Below are positions 43,701 through 44,045 of a stretch of DNA of 44,045 bases, piece by piece (the first letter of the stretch is position 1; each line of letters starts with the position of its first letter). The stretch lies in the NCBI GenBank assembly GCA_002118135.1, contig BDIU01000559.1, positions 1-44,045 of the forward strand, given 5' to 3'. The notes below the pieces were generated by a model. The model had not been told where the DNA came from, did not search any database, and saw only the letters and a list, made by a program, of their open reading frames with translations. The DNA is from Trebouxia sp. TZW2008. Its lineage: Eukaryota > Chlorophyta > Trebouxiophyceae > Trebouxiales > Trebouxiaceae. Position numbers and translations under genes: made by a program.

Positions 43701-43839
43701 ACCATAATGCGGTGATCCTTACGTCAGGTCTCGGAGCGGCTTTTTTGCTGGGAGGGTCTTTAGCTTAGCGCTGCCCACAGGCTGGGAAATGTGCTGAGAC
43801 CCTTCACGGCTAGTGGCAGCCTCACCACCATTGTATGCC
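40763..43839 (-). CDS. Six-exon gene for a basic then Pro/Ala/Ser-rich protein (5' end incomplete)
   Basis: Exons in order: 43723-43839, 43308-43387, 43006-43060, 42409-42533, 42010-42102, 40763-41277 with stop TAG. Phases chain perfectly (2,1,2,1,1). The peptide starts with SREGSQHISQPVGSAKLKTL, PAKKPLRDLT, then RKLGGGRQIKWNPKAG. Next is a strong basic cluster, GKKRKDGKKLETSPPKRIR, that looks like a nuclear localisation signal, followed by acidic linkers (NEDSDAIPG, NEATPDDDAH). The last exon is a 170-residue disordered Pro/Ala/Ser tail. The intron after 43308 has a textbook GC donor (GGCAG|gcaagt). The first exon seen begins with one base of a split codon, so the start codon lies upstream, perhaps outside the window. 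A nuclear protein is inferred. Confidence 0.65.
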
Positions 43840-44045
43840 CTGCAAGCAGCCCAGCTTTGGGCACAGTCGTCATATTTAATTTTTGCAGTCATCATCATGC
43901 TGAAGAGCATGCAAACCAGCTGACACACTCTTGAGCCATCACTGCAGCTGTTAGCCTGCAGTGCAGCAGCTGGAATATGTATGCCAGATTTGGCTTGGAA
44001 GACATGCTACGGCCATACCATCCAGACTAGACCCCTTCTCGTCCG
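43840..44045. other. Right-edge stretch without a supported exon
   Basis: Contains the acceptor gcttgcag for exon 43723-43839 and its upstream intron. Nothing else is legible. Confidence 0.4.

Noticed and set aside
1..44045. CRISPR arrays, tRNA or rRNA genes, bacterial operons
   Set aside because: None seen: repeats are tandem without regular unique spacers, no tRNA or rRNA hallmark was recognised, and gene structure is eukaryotic.

Overview
The window reads as nuclear DNA of a eukaryote. Coding signal comes in short exons (27 to about 600 nt, with one of 2.3 kb) bounded by GT..AG and a few GC..AG splice sites, and the reading phases match from exon to exon. There are no operons, ribosome-binding sites or bacterial gene packing. 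The sequence is mostly CpG-poor and TG/CA (TGCA) rich, with two CpG-rich islands. Together with dense introns and Ala/Gln/Lys-rich disordered proteins this fits a protist or green-alga-type nuclear genome, but I cannot name the organism. No gene here could be assigned to a named family with certainty, so gene symbols are left empty.

Layout. (1) 1-2422, minus strand: three phase-0 exons of a gene running off the left edge, with intronic minisatellites. (2) 2423-3179: a 63-bp minisatellite overlapping the first exon, then a candidate solo copia-type LTR. (3) 3180-9368, minus strand: a multi-exon gene whose central exons each end in a lysine run; its 5' end lies in a CpG-rich island (about 9290-10360). 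(4) 10190-12013, plus strand: a small divergently transcribed gene ending in a zinc-ribbon-like C-terminus. (5) 12219-36725, plus strand: one very large gene, or two adjacent genes split near 29.5-30.15 kb. Its first half is an array of at least 21 recognisable copies of three symmetric phase-1 exon types (A lysine-rich, B Ser/Pro/Ala-rich, C Asp/Leu-rich). A 2.3-kb disordered exon with internal repeats follows, then a non-repetitive, globular-looking C-terminal part of about 13 exons. (6) 36726-40086: fragmentary plus-strand exons, a second CpG-rich coding-like segment with in-frame stops, and a decayed copia-like integrase/RT relic. (7) 40087-43839: a six-exon minus-strand gene meeting a plus-strand terminal exon tail to tail, with overlapping stop codons.

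Two neighbouring, divergent genes (3-9 kb minus and 12-36 kb plus) have each grown by tandem exon duplication of lysine-rich modules, but with different intron phases (0/0 versus 1/1). Alternating lysine-rich basic and acidic or Ser/Ala/Pro-rich blocks encoded exon by exon recall the architecture of nucleolar proteins such as Nopp140/treacle. That is an analogy of layout, not a homology claim. All exon models come from reading splice consensus and phase by eye; transcripts would be needed to confirm them.
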